Of a DNA stretch of 60,790 bases, positions 1 through 8,463 are shown piece by piece. This DNA is from Candidatus Merdiplasma excrementigallinarum (GTDB lineage: Bacteria > Bacillota > Clostridia > Lachnospirales > Lachnospiraceae): positions 1-60,790 of the forward strand of contig DVOS01000039.1 in NCBI GenBank assembly GCA_018713435.1, written 5' to 3'. The first letter of the stretch is position 1; each line of letters starts with the position of its first letter. The notes beneath the pieces were generated by a model. It had not been told where the DNA came from and searched no databases. It saw only the letters and a program-made list of their open reading frames with translations. The position numbers were made by a program, and so were the translations under genes.

Positions 1-30
1 GGTTTGGCTCCCTTCAAAAATGACACGTTT

Positions 31-98
31 TGTTGCATTCTGGCATCAAAAGTATTCGTACTGTTGCATACGCCTAAAACGCAGAAGGATGTTGCTAT
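31..98 (+). promoter_or_regulatory. Three TGTTGC direct repeats upstream of the XRE regulator
   Basis: TGTTGCAT occurs at 31-38 and 62-69, and TGTTGCTA at 90-97. The copies start 31 and 28 bases apart, close to three helical turns, and the last overlaps the -10 element. This layout would suit cooperative binding of a small HTH repressor to its own promoter. Autoregulation is inferred only from position. Confidence 0.35.
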
Positions 99-101
99 AA
101 T
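93..101 (+). promoter_or_regulatory. Extended -10 promoter of the XRE regulator
   Basis: TGCTATAAT (TGn plus a consensus -10 hexamer) lies 32 bases before the ATG at 134. No good -35 sits 17 bases upstream, which is usual for extended -10 promoters. Transcription from here would begin near 108, so the upstream in-frame ATG at 104 cannot be the start. Confidence 0.6.
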
Positions 102-133
102 AGATGAAAGCTCAGGAGGTGGCAACATTACAA

Positions 134-481
134 ATGATGAAATCTTTTTTGGCATCCAGAATGCGCTCGCTGCGGAAAGCCAGAAATCTCACACAGGGCG
201 ACGTAGCCAGCCAGCTTCACATCGAACGGCAGACATACTGCAATTATGAAAACAGTACACGGACTCCGCCTCTGGAAATGGTCATTTCACTGGCAGAATT
301 TTATCATGTGACCGTAGACTATCTGGTCCGGGAGGACGGTAAGGACGGCGATCCTCTCCATTATCCCTTCAGGGCACTGACCAACGTGGAAGAAACCTTT
401 CTGAATTCTTTTCGTTCCCTGCCCTCCCAGAGCCAGAAAGAAGTCCTTCAATTCATTCACTTTAAATCTCTTTACAGCTGA
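134..481 (+). CDS. XRE-family helix-turn-helix transcriptional regulator
   Basis: A 115-residue DNA-binding protein. Residues about 8-62 form a Cro/CI-type five-helix HTH (LRKARNLTQGDVASQLHI, then the recognition helix and the NYENSTRTPP turn). The C-terminal 45 residues have no recognisable effector domain. An in-frame ATG exists at 104, but AGGAGGT at 114-120 and the -10 element at 96-101 favour the ATG at 134. The gene stands alone and converges with the redox operon. It probably represses its own promoter; its other targets cannot be read from the sequence. Confidence 0.85.
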   Translation: MMKSFLASRMRSLRKARNLTQGDVASQLHIERQTYCNYENSTRTPPLEMVISLAEFYHVTVDYLVREDGKDGDPLHYPFRALTNVEETFLNSFRSLPSQSQKEVLQFIHFKSLYS

Positions 482-586
482 TTCGTTTTACTTTTCCCCA
501 AATTCTGTTCGTATCCCCAGGCTGCAAACTGTCACTTTGTTTTTTCTGTTCACAAAATCTGCACTGCGTTTTATCTTAATCCAAAA

Positions 587-1540
587 TCAGCAGGTAGCCC
601 CTCCGGTGAGATGAAGCTGCGCATCCAAAATCTGCTGCTTCCGTTCCAGAAGATCGTTGGAGAGCAGCTGTTTTTCCACATTTTCAAAGCCCAGCCGCTC
701 AATGGTCCTGGCGAAACGCTCTCCTGTCTCTCCCTGCTCTCTGAAAAGCAGGATCGCTTTCTCAATCACATCCAGCGCTTCTTCTTTTGAAGTAAAAATC
801 TTTCCAAGCGCCCGGCCCTGGGCAATCTTCTTTCCCCAGCGTCCTCCGATATAGATCTTGTAGCCGTAGGTACCGTCCTCAATGGCGTCAAACCGGCAGG
901 AACCGATGCAGCGGCCGCAGTTATTGCAGATATCCTTGTTGATTTCCAGCAGGCCGTCCACCACTTTGGCCGCCTTTACGGGACATACAGCCTCTACCGT
1001 ACATTTTTTGCAGCCGTTGCAGGAATCCTCGTCAAAGTTTGGCACTCGCTGGCCGATAATCCCCAGATCATTCAGGTCCGGCTTCACGCAGTTGTTGGGG
1101 CATCCTCCCACCGCGATTTTAAATTTATGGGGGAGCTTCACCCCGTGGTAGCCCTCATAGAATCTTTTATGGATCTCCTCAGAAATCCCGAAGGAATCCA
1201 GCAGGCCGTACTGGCAGGTGGTGCCTTTGCAGGATACCACCGGGCGTACCTGGGAACCGGTTCCGCCGGTCACCAGTCCTTCTTTCGCGATAAACTGCTG
1301 GAACTCTTCGATTTTCTCATAGGGAATGCCGGGAACCTCCACCGTCAGCCGGGTGGTATAGGTTACCGTTCCATTTCCGTATTTTTCCGCCGCATCGGCA
1401 ATACATCTCTGCTGGGCTGCGGTGATCTTTCCGTTTACTGTGATAATCCTGGCGGAAAAGTTATCGGTCCCCTTGTTGCTCAAAAAACCCATTGCCTTTA
1501 CCCGCTTTTCGTCTTCCTGGCTGATTGTCAGTGTTGCCAT
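587..1540 (-). CDS. Siroheme/[4Fe-4S] sulfite or nitrite reductase-like protein with 2x[4Fe-4S] ferredoxin domain
   Basis: A 317-residue protein of the anaerobic siroheme reductase family. Residues 1-160 match the sulfite/nitrite reductase half-domain. The cluster-binding Cys set is C104 (CKGTTC), C109, C147 and C151 (GGCPNNC), which would bind the siroheme-coupled [4Fe-4S] cluster. Residues 170-220 are a bacterial ferredoxin domain with two CxxCxxC sets (C174/177/180/186 and C205/208/211/215). The length fits AsrC-like or dissimilatory-type small subunits. It follows a CoA-disulfide-reductase-like gene by 38 bases, presumably in one operon. Electron donor and substrate (sulfite, nitrite or another sulfur oxyanion) cannot be told from sequence. 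Confidence 0.8.
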   Translation of the reverse strand: MATLTISQEDEKRVKAMGFLSNKGTDNFSARIITVNGKITAAQQRCIADAAEKYGNGTVTYTTRLTVEVPGIPYEKIEEFQQFIAKEGLVTGGTGSQVRPVVSCKGTTCQYGLLDSFGISEEIHKRFYEGYHGVKLPHKFKIAVGGCPNNCVKPDLNDLGIIGQRVPNFDEDSCNGCKKCTVEAVCPVKAAKVVDGLLEINKDICNNCGRCIGSCRFDAIEDGTYGYKIYIGGRWGKKIAQGRALGKIFTSKEEALDVIEKAILLFREQGETGERFARTIERLGFENVEKQLLSNDLLERKQQILDAQLHLTGGATC

Positions 1541-1578
1541 GATTTTTCCTCCTGTCTTTTCTTCATTCTCGCTGTTGT

Positions 1579-3219
1579 CTATTCCTCTTCATCCTCTGTG
1601 AGGGATGTGTTGAAGGTTACGCCGCCTTCCAGCACCTTTGTGCCGGTATAGCCGTAGTATTTCAGCCGGTTCTGCAGCATGTAGGCTCTCTTTCCCTTGG
1701 CGCATACCAGAAGCAGCTTCTCGTCTTTAGCCAGTCCCTCCACAGGTCCTTCCACTTCCGTCAGATTTACAAAGGACGCTCCCCTGATGGTGGGATTGAT
1801 GGCAGAATCGATGATTTTATACCCTTCTGCGGCGCCGTCTTCAAAGGCCGCCGGCGTAATGGTCTCAAACCCGCCGGAGAGCTTGTTCAGCATCACATTC
1901 ACCGTATGTTCAAAGGGATGAATGGCCGTGGAGAAGGGCGGCGCATAGGCAAAGTCCATGGTCTGCAAATCTTCCAGGGTAGCTTTCATGGAGATGGCGG
2001 TTACGGCAATATCCACCACCTTGTCCACGGCCCCCTTTCCCAGAACCTGGATGCCCAGAAGCCTGTGGCTGGCTCTGTCCGCGATCATCTTGATTATGAA
2101 GGAACCGGCTCCCGGATAGTAATGGGCTTTGTCGTCCACCACGGTCACAACGGTCTCCACATCAAAGCCCGCGTCTTTTGCCGGCTGTTCGTTTAAGCCG
2201 GTCCGTCCCACATTGATGCCGGCCAGTTTTGCCACGCCGGTTCCCATCACGCCCGGGTAGGAAACCTGCTTTCCCGCCAGATTCATGGCTGCGATCCGGC
2301 CCGCTATGTTGGCGGTGGATCCCATGGGAGACCATTGGGGCGCTCCCGTCACCCGGTTCGTCACCATGGCGCAGTCTCCTACCGCGTAAATATCCGGATC
2401 ATTGGTCTGCAGGTACTGATTGGTCAGAAGCGTCCCTTTTACCATCTCAAGGCCGGAATCCTGCAGGAACCCGGTGTTGGGCCGCACGCCCATGGCCAGG
2501 ATACAGGCGTCCGCTTTCATGGCCCGTCTGGAAGTCTGCACTTTTTCCACTTTTCCGGTTCCCAGAATTCCTTCCAGGGCTACGCCGGTAAAGCACATGA
2601 TGCCGTTGTCCGCCAGCACGTTCTCCACATATCCGGAAAATTCCGGATCCAGGAAACCGGGAAGAATATGGGGCGCAAAATCAATCACGGAAACTTTTAC
2701 TCCCTTGGCGTTCAGATTTTCCGCCACTTCCAGTCCGATAAATCCGCCGCCTACCACCACGGCCCGGCGGATACTGCCGGAATCCACAGCGCTGCGCAGA
2801 GCAGCCGCGTCATCCGGGGTTCTCATATAAAATACGTTCTGAAGCTCCAGGCCCTCGCAGTCCGGCTTAAAGGGGGACGCGCCGGTGGCAATCACCAGTT
2901 TATCGTACTCATATACGCTTTTCTCGCCCGTCTCCTCATTCACAGCCTCCACGGTCTTGGCAGCCCGGTCAATGCCGACTGCCTCCATCCGGGTCAGCAC
3001 CCGGGCTCCCGTCAGTTTTTCAAAAGCCTGGGGCGTATTTACCACCAGCTGTTCTCTGTCGGGAATCACCCCGCCCACATAGTAGGGGAGGCCGCAGCCT
3101 GCGTAGGAAATATCCCCGCCTTTCGTCAGAATGGTCACTTCCGCGCTCCGGTCCTCCCGCTTCAGTTTTGCCGCCGCTTTCGTGCCGGCAGCCACACCGC
3201 CAATAATCAATACCTTCAT
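1579..3219 (-). CDS. FAD-dependent CoA-disulfide reductase-like protein with C-terminal rhodanese domain
   Basis: A 546-residue pyridine-nucleotide disulfide oxidoreductase of the CoA-disulfide reductase / NADH oxidase group. It has an N-terminal FAD Rossmann motif (GGVAAGTKAA, residues 7-16), a single redox Cys at C42 in YAGCGLPYYVGG, a second NAD(P)-binding motif (VVVGGGFIGLEVAE) and a dimerisation domain. The last ~100 residues form a rhodanese-like module with a candidate persulfide Cys at C506 (VCAKGKRAY). Reductase-rhodanese fusions are typical of polysulfide or CoA-persulfide reductases. With the siroheme protein downstream, this suggests intracellular sulfane sulfur or sulfite handling. 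Its start lies under a divergent promoter shared with the LysR gene. Confidence 0.85.
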   Translation of the reverse strand: MKVLIIGGVAAGTKAAAKLKREDRSAEVTILTKGGDISYAGCGLPYYVGGVIPDREQLVVNTPQAFEKLTGARVLTRMEAVGIDRAAKTVEAVNEETGEKSVYEYDKLVIATGASPFKPDCEGLELQNVFYMRTPDDAAALRSAVDSGSIRRAVVVGGGFIGLEVAENLNAKGVKVSVIDFAPHILPGFLDPEFSGYVENVLADNGIMCFTGVALEGILGTGKVEKVQTSRRAMKADACILAMGVRPNTGFLQDSGLEMVKGTLLTNQYLQTNDPDIYAVGDCAMVTNRVTGAPQWSPMGSTANIAGRIAAMNLAGKQVSYPGVMGTGVAKLAGINVGRTGLNEQPAKDAGFDVETVVTVVDDKAHYYPGAGSFIIKMIADRASHRLLGIQVLGKGAVDKVVDIAVTAISMKATLEDLQTMDFAYAPPFSTAIHPFEHTVNVMLNKLSGGFETITPAAFEDGAAEGYKIIDSAINPTIRGASFVNLTEVEGPVEGLAKDEKLLLVCAKGKRAYMLQNRLKYYGYTGTKVLEGGVTFNTSLTEDEEE

Positions 3220-3267
3220 GTCCTGTTCTCCTTCATCTGTGTCTGCTGTGTTCTTGTCATCTTCTTT

Positions 3268-3306
3268 ATTATAGCACTTGATTATCTATTTGAAAAATCG
3301 TATTAT
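3268..3306. promoter_or_regulatory. Overlapping divergent promoters of the redox operon and lysR gene
   Basis: For the minus-strand operon: -35 TTTTCA (complement of 3291-3296), 17-base spacer, -10 TATAAT (complement of 3268-3273) with TGC in front, giving an extended -10. For the plus-strand LysR gene: -35 TTGATT at 3278-3283, 17-base spacer, -10 TATTAT at 3301-3306. The two promoters interpenetrate, so polymerases cannot occupy both at once. That is the classic layout for a LysR regulator that represses itself and activates its neighbour. Confidence 0.6.
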
Positions 3307-3329
3307 GTAATTAGCTTGATAGGTTTTTC

Positions 3330-3339
3330 CAATATATTG
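3330..3339. promoter_or_regulatory. Palindrome in the lysR leader
   Basis: CAATATATTG is a perfect 10-bp palindrome flanked by TTTTTC and AAAAAA, between the proposed lysR promoter and its RBS (AGGAGG, 3351-3356). It could be an operator half-site pair or only an AT-rich hairpin. Confidence 0.3.
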
Positions 3340-3361
3340 AAAAAAGCCCAAGGAGGACTCT

Positions 3362-4285
3362 ATGACAATCCGGCACCTGAAAATTTTTATCGCCGTGGCG
3401 GAAACCGGCTCCATGAGCGGCGCCGCCCAGAAACTGTATCTTTCCCAGCCCACTGTCAGCCAGGCTATCCAGGAACTGGAACGCCATTACCAGATCCATC
3501 TGTTTGAGCGTCTGTCACGGAAACTGTTCATCACCGGAGAAGGCCGCCAGCTTTTATCTCTGGCCACCCAGGCCGTCAGCCAGTTTGATTCTCTGGAAGC
3601 CACCATGCAGGAAAGGCGCCGGGTTTCATCCCTGCGTCTTGGCTCCTCCATCACAGTGGGAACCTGTCTGATCCCCTCCGTGATCCAGGAACTGGAACAA
3701 CAGTTTCCGGATATTCAGATTTTCTCCGTCGCCAGCAACACCCGGGAAATTGAGCAGAAGCTTCTTCTGTCCCAGCTGGATGCCGCCGTGGTGGAGGGCA
3801 ATATCGAATCCCCGGATCTGGTCTGCATTCCGGTGATTCACGACCGGCTGGTACTCTGCTGCGCCGCCTCCCATGAATTTTACCGCCGGGATGTGATCCG
3901 CGCTCCCTGGCTGGAGGGACAGAAATTTGCCATGCGGGAACCGGGCAGCGGCACAAGGCGGCTTTTTGAACAGTATCTCCACGCCCGGGGCATCCGGGTG
4001 CGGATCACCTGGGAGGCCAACTGTCCCCGCACGCTTCTGAACGCGGTGCTGGCCAACAACGTGCTCACCGTCATGTCCTCCCGGCTTATGGGACACGATA
4101 TTGCCAGAGGGCGTCTTCGTATTTTTCTGGATGAAGCCGGGGACTGGGACCGGGATTTTAAGCTGGTCTACCACAAAGACAAGCTGCTGACTCCGGAGAT
4201 CAACGCCCTGCGGAATATTCTGGAACAGTACCGTTCCTTAAATCTTCCGGAGGGAAAAAGCGTGGGACATCTGCGGGACGACTGA
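3362..4285 (+). CDS. LysR-family transcriptional regulator
   Basis: A 307-residue LysR-type regulator. Residues 1-60 are the winged HTH (SMSGAAQKLYLSQPTVSQAI), followed by a linker helix and a two-lobed effector domain (about 90-295). AGGAGG lies 5 bases before the ATG. It is divergent from the CoA-disulfide-reductase/siroheme-reductase operon and shares overlapping promoters, so it very likely controls that operon. A CysB/CysL-like effector (a sulfur metabolite) is plausible from context but not demonstrable. It converges with rpoD at a shared terminator. Confidence 0.9.
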   Translation: MTIRHLKIFIAVAETGSMSGAAQKLYLSQPTVSQAIQELERHYQIHLFERLSRKLFITGEGRQLLSLATQAVSQFDSLEATMQERRRVSSLRLGSSITVGTCLIPSVIQELEQQFPDIQIFSVASNTREIEQKLLLSQLDAAVVEGNIESPDLVCIPVIHDRLVLCCAASHEFYRRDVIRAPWLEGQKFAMREPGSGTRRLFEQYLHARGIRVRITWEANCPRTLLNAVLANNVLTVMSSRLMGHDIARGRLRIFLDEAGDWDRDFKLVYHKDKLLTPEINALRNILEQYRSLNLPEGKSVGHLRDD

Positions 4286-4302
4286 GGGCTCGCCGCGCAA
4301 AA

Positions 4303-4348
4303 AAAGAACCGGCGTCTTCAGTGTTTCCAACGAAGTTTCCGGTTCTTT
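4303..4348 (-). terminator. Intrinsic terminator after rpoD (possibly bidirectional)
   Basis: AAAGAACCGG (4303-4312) pairs with CCGGTTCTTT (4339-4348). On the minus strand the stem is followed by a run of T (complement of the A-run from 4299), so it ends rpoD transcription. On the plus strand, after the LysR gene, the T-rich tail is weaker. Confidence 0.75.
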
Positions 4349-4368
4349 CTGCCGTCATTTTTATTCTG

Positions 4369-5496
4369 TTACGCCAGGAAATCCTTCAGCCTCTTGCTTC
4401 TGGACGGATGGCGCAGCTTCCGCAGGGCTTTGGCCTCAATCTGGCGGATACGCTCGCGGGTTACATTAAATTCCTTTCCCACTTCCTCCAAGGTCCTGGC
4501 TCTTCCGTCTTCCAGCCCAAACCGGAGGCGCACCACCTGTCTCTCTCTCTCGGTAAGAGACTCTAAAGCCGTGCTCAACTCCTCCCGCAGCATGGAAAAG
4601 GCAGCGGAATCAGAAGGTGAGAGGGCGGTATCATCCTCGATAAAATCTCCCAGATGGCTGTCGTCCTCCTCACCGATGGGGGTGTCCAGGGATACCGGGT
4701 CTCTGGATATCTTCAGCACTTCCCGCACCCTGGATACCGGCACGTTCAGCCGGTCCGCCACTTCCTCCGGAGTAGGCTCCCGCCCCAGCTCCTGCAGCAG
4801 CGTCCTGGTCATGCGCAGCGTTTTATTGATGGTCTCTACCATATGCACCGGCACCCGAATGGTTCTTCCCGTATCGGCGATGCCGCGGGTGATGGCCTGA
4901 CGGATCCACCAGGTGGCATATGTACTGAATTTATAGCCCTTGGTATAATCAAATTTGTCAACGGCCTTCATCAGACCCATGTTTCCCTCCTGTATCAGAT
5001 CCAGGAAGGGCATGCCCCGACCCACGTATTTTTTGGCAATGCTTACTACCAGACGCAGATTTGCCTCTGTCAGTTTCTTCTTGGCCTCCTCGTCTCCCTG
5101 TTCCACGCGTTTGGCCAGTTCCACTTCCTCCTCACTGGTGAGAAGCGGTACATTTCCGATTTCCTTCAGGTACATGCGCACCGGGTCCTCGGTGCTGACG
5201 CCCTCCAGCACATCCACATCATCTATGATGTCTACTTCATCTTCATCGCTCAGCAGCGCATCCTCGTCCGCTTCCAACAGAAGATCTGCCCCCGGGTCAT
5301 CCGGTGATTTTCCCTGCAGAATATCCACGTTGTGTTTTTCCAGATATTCCAGGATCTCGTCCATCTTGTCTTCTGTCAGTTCGACGCCGTCAAACGCTTT
5401 CAGAATCTCATCATATTCCAGAGTATTCTTCTTGCTCTTTGCAAGGTCCAGCAGTCCCGAAAGAGCTTTTAAAAATTGTTCCTGTGCCTCGTTCAT
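4369..5496 (-). CDS. rpoD: RNA polymerase primary sigma factor (sigma-70/SigA)
   Basis: The housekeeping sigma factor, directing RNA polymerase to TTGACA/TATAAT promoters. The 375-residue protein has a region 1.1-like N-terminus and an acidic linker, then regions 1.2-2.4 ([14 protein letters not shown] ... [16 protein letters not shown]), region 3 and region 4 with the C-terminal HTH ([20 protein letters not shown]). The ATG at 5496 is chosen because GGAGGG lies about 9 bases upstream; a further in-frame start at 5532 has no RBS. In many Firmicutes rpoD follows dnaG. Here it follows a clpX-type gene instead, which is an unusual order. Confidence 0.97.
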   Translation of the reverse strand: MNEAQEQFLKALSGLLDLAKSKKNTLEYDEILKAFDGVELTEDKMDEILEYLEKHNVDILQGKSPDDPGADLLLEADEDALLSDEDEVDIIDDVDVLEGVSTEDPVRMYLKEIGNVPLLTSEEEVELAKRVEQGDEEAKKKLTEANLRLVVSIAKKYVGRGMPFLDLIQEGNMGLMKAVDKFDYTKGYKFSTYATWWIRQAITRGIADTGRTIRVPVHMVETINKTLRMTRTLLQELGREPTPEEVADRLNVPVSRVREVLKISRDPVSLDTPIGEEDDSHLGDFIEDDTALSPSDSAAFSMLREELSTALESLTERERQVVRLRFGLEDGRARTLEEVGKEFNVTRERIRQIEAKALRKLRHPSRSKRLKDFLA

Positions 5497-5607
5497 ATAA
5501 CGTTCTCCCTCCAGTATCTTTAAAAATAACATCTTTGACTGTTTCTGTCAACTTTTGCGCCTAAATTCCTTACTGTTACATGTTTCCAGAGGCATTTTAC
5601 AGTTCCG

Positions 5608-7002
5608 TCATCCCGGCAGTCCCGGCATGCCCCGCATGATAATCACCGAGCCTCCCGTATGCTCAATATATTCCCGGGTGATCCGTACCTGTCCGATATT
5701 GTCATCCTTGGGAATCTCGTACATAATATCCAGCATAAATTCCTCAATGATGGCCCGGAGCGCTCTCGCTCCGGTTTTCTTTTCCATGGCTTTCTCCGCT
5801 ATGGCTTCCAGAGCGCCCTCGTCAAAGTCCAGCTTCACTTCATCCAGCTCCAGCAGCTTCTGGTACTGCTTCAGGATCGCGTTTTTCGGTTCCTTCAGAA
5901 TCCGAACCAGCATATCCTTGTCCAGGCCCCGGAGGGTAAATACCACCGGCAGTCTTCCGATAAACTCCGGGATCATGCCGAAGGAGCGCAGATCATCCAA
6001 AGTTACTTTGGAGAGAATATCCGGATCGTTGTCATATTTGTCCTTCAGGTCTGAGCGGAAGCCGATCGAAGCCTGTTTATTCAGTCTTTCTTTAATAATA
6101 TCCTCCAGCCCCGGGAAAGCGCCGCCGCAGATAAAGAGAATATTTTTTGTATTCACCGTAGCCATGGGAACCATGGCATTTTTGCTGCTGGCTCCAACCG
6201 GTACTTCCACCTCGCTGCCCTCCAGGAGTTTCAGCATTCCCTGCTGTACGGATTCGCCGCTTACGTCTCTCTGATTGGTATTTTTCTTTTTGGCGATCTT
6301 GTCAATCTCATCGATGAACACGATCCCCCGCTCCGCCTTTTCCACATCATTGTCCGCGGCGGCCAGCAGCTTGGAAATCACGCTCTCGATGTCGTCGCCG
6401 ATATAGCCCGCCTCCGTCAGGGAGGTGGCGTCCGCAATGGCGAGAGGCACATCCAGAATGCGGGCCAGGGTTTTTACCAGATAGGTTTTTCCCGAACCTG
6501 TGGGTCCGATCATCAGCATATTGGACTTCTCTATCTCGATATCGTCCATGGTATTGGTGAATACTCTCTTGTAATGGTTGTATACCGCCACCGAAATGGC
6601 TTTCTTTGCGTAGTCCTGGCCGATCACATAATCGTCCAGGCTGGCTTTGATTTTGTGAGGCGCCGGAATAGAGGAAATGTCCATCACCTTCTCCGGTTTT
6701 TCCTTCGCCTCTTTTTTCTTTATTTTCTGCTGCTTGGGAACCGAATTCTGCAGATCCCCCAGGTTAATCATGTTAATATTGGGGAAATTCTGGAGATGCT
6801 GAAGCTGATTCATCATATCTCCGTTGTTCATAGCGTCAAAAGCTCTCTGCATACAGTCCGAGCAGATATTCAGGCCTCCGGGAAGCTGCACCATTTTTCC
6901 GGCCTTGCTCTCCGTCCGGTGGCACATGGCGCAGACCTTCTCGTACTGGCCATCCTCCTCCTGCCCTTTATCATGATTTGTTGTATCAATATGATCTGAC
7001 AT
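5608..7002 (-). CDS. clpX: ClpX-type AAA+ protein unfoldase
   Basis: The ATPase that unfolds substrates and feeds them to ClpP. Zinc-binding Cys are C24, C27, C47 and C50. A Q/N/K-rich stretch of about 60 residues then separates the zinc finger from the AAA+ module; canonical ClpX has a much shorter linker. Walker A is GPTGSGKT (166-173), the pore loop is GYIG (199-202), Walker B is IVFIDE (227-232), and the ClpP-docking tripeptide IGF is at 313-315. The protein has 464 residues against about 420 for usual ClpX. No clpP, tig or lon lies beside it, so it may be a second, lineage-specific ClpX. The IGF loop suggests it still works with ClpP. Confidence 0.88.
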   Translation of the reverse strand: MSDHIDTTNHDKGQEEDGQYEKVCAMCHRTESKAGKMVQLPGGLNICSDCMQRAFDAMNNGDMMNQLQHLQNFPNINMINLGDLQNSVPKQQKIKKKEAKEKPEKVMDISSIPAPHKIKASLDDYVIGQDYAKKAISVAVYNHYKRVFTNTMDDIEIEKSNMLMIGPTGSGKTYLVKTLARILDVPLAIADATSLTEAGYIGDDIESVISKLLAAADNDVEKAERGIVFIDEIDKIAKKKNTNQRDVSGESVQQGMLKLLEGSEVEVPVGASSKNAMVPMATVNTKNILFICGGAFPGLEDIIKERLNKQASIGFRSDLKDKYDNDPDILSKVTLDDLRSFGMIPEFIGRLPVVFTLRGLDKDMLVRILKEPKNAILKQYQKLLELDEVKLDFDEGALEAIAEKAMEKKTGARALRAIIEEFMLDIMYEIPKDDNIGQVRITREYIEHTGGSVIIMRGMPGLPG

Positions 7003-7041
7003 ATTTTTTATCCTCCCATACTGCCCGTATTGCCGATGATT

Positions 7042-8355
7042 TTACCAGAAAAAATCGTACCAGGAAAACCCGTACGGATTCTGATAGTCCGAATCCAGGG
7101 GAAGGTCTTCTTCCGGTTCTGACGCCTGAAGTTCCTGCAGCGTCACCGTCGTTTTCATCTCCTGATAGGTGCCTCCCCGGCTGGTCTGGAAAATCACTTC
7201 CGCCTTTTCTCCCGCCCCGTAGTAGGTCAGAAGTTCTTTCAGCGTCTGGGCGCTGTCGATCCTGACGCCGTCAAATTTCGTAATAATATCTCCCCGCTCA
7301 ATTCCCGCCGCCTGAGCCGCGGATCCTTCATATACCCGGCTGACAAAAGCCCCTGTGGGTATCTGATAAATCTCAATGGCTTCCTGAGAGACATTCTCCG
7401 CCTCAATGCCCAGGCTTCCCCGGGATGAATCTTCCACCTTTTCCCTGGTTTTCCGATTCATCAGTTCATCCAGAACCGGTTTGGCCTCATTGATGGGAAT
7501 GGCGTAGCCCATCCCCTCCGCCCCCATGGCGGTAGCCTTGGCGGAATTGATGCCGATTACCTGCCCTGTCTCATTCAGAAGGGCTCCTCCGCTGTTTCCG
7601 AAATTAATAGCCGCATCCGTCTGAATAAAATTCTGACTGGCGGTATCCACCGTCAGTTCCCGATCCAGCGCGCTGATGATGCCCACCGTTACGGACTGCC
7701 CGTATCCCAGGGCATTTCCTATGGCCACGGCCTTCTGCCCCACCGTCAGCCCGTCCGAATCCCCCAGAGCCGCCACCCGGATCCGGGAATAAACCTCCGG
7801 AGAAATATCCTCCAGCTTGACAGCCGCCACCGCCAGATCCTTTGACTCATCGCTGCCTTTGAGCAGAGCCGGCGCCAGGACCGCCTCCGGGTCCTCAGCG
7901 GGAACGCTGAAGCAGACCGTAATGGTGTCCGCGTCCTCCAGTACATGATAGTTTGTGGCAATCAGCAGTTCTGTATCGCTCTGTCCGATAATAATGCCGG
8001 AACCGGCGCTTTCACTGGGGATCTCCATTCTTCCGTAAAAATAGGATTCCACCACCTGAACCGACTGGTTTGTAATCGCCACAATGCTGGGCATAACGGC
8101 CTCCGCCACATCCGATACATCCAGAGGCCCTCTCAGGCGCTGTCCTTCCGATGCGGACCGGGACACAGTCCTGGCATCCTGGGCCGGAGTTTCCGTCTCC
8201 TCTTCCCCAAGGCCCGCTCTCTCCAGGAGCTGGTCCACAGGAAGCGCTTTCTGCCGTCCTCCCCGGACAGAAAACAGGAAGCTTCCCAGCACCAGAGCTG
8301 TTACCACCGCCAGTATAACCGCGGCTCTGTTTTTATTTCTGTTATCATGATCCAT
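7042..8355 (-). CDS. HtrA/DegP-type membrane-anchored serine protease (S1C, PDZ)
   Basis: An envelope quality-control protease. The 437-residue protein has one N-terminal membrane segment (about 10-29). An extracellular trypsin-like domain follows with catalytic triad H137 (ATNYHVLE), D173 (SKDLAV) and S255 (NFGNSGGALL), then one PDZ domain (about 315-410). It lies just downstream of the polysaccharide genes and before the clpX-type gene, grouping two proteostasis genes. A 108-base gap with no clear terminator separates it from the glycosyltransferase upstream, so read-through is possible. Confidence 0.93.
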   Translation of the reverse strand: MDHDNRNKNRAAVILAVVTALVLGSFLFSVRGGRQKALPVDQLLERAGLGEEETETPAQDARTVSRSASEGQRLRGPLDVSDVAEAVMPSIVAITNQSVQVVESYFYGRMEIPSESAGSGIIIGQSDTELLIATNYHVLEDADTITVCFSVPAEDPEAVLAPALLKGSDESKDLAVAAVKLEDISPEVYSRIRVAALGDSDGLTVGQKAVAIGNALGYGQSVTVGIISALDRELTVDTASQNFIQTDAAINFGNSGGALLNETGQVIGINSAKATAMGAEGMGYAIPINEAKPVLDELMNRKTREKVEDSSRGSLGIEAENVSQEAIEIYQIPTGAFVSRVYEGSAAQAAGIERGDIITKFDGVRIDSAQTLKELLTYYGAGEKAEVIFQTSRGGTYQEMKTTVTLQELQASEPEEDLPLDSDYQNPYGFSWYDFFW

Positions 8356-8463
8356 ACCTGCATCTCCTATCCTATGGATTCCCGGACAGCCAGTCCGCTG
8401 TCCTTTGGAATTCAGTCAAGTGTAACAGGTAAATGTGTCGAATCTGTGACAGGAGCTCCTGTT

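Noticed and set aside
4..249. 81-codon frame at the window start
   Set aside because: No RBS or domain, and it crosses the promoter and start of the XRE gene.
8449..8462. Perfect palindrome ACAGGAGCTCCTGT after the GT2 gene
   Set aside because: Short, with no T-run, and overlapping the end of the coding region; not enough to call an operator or terminator.
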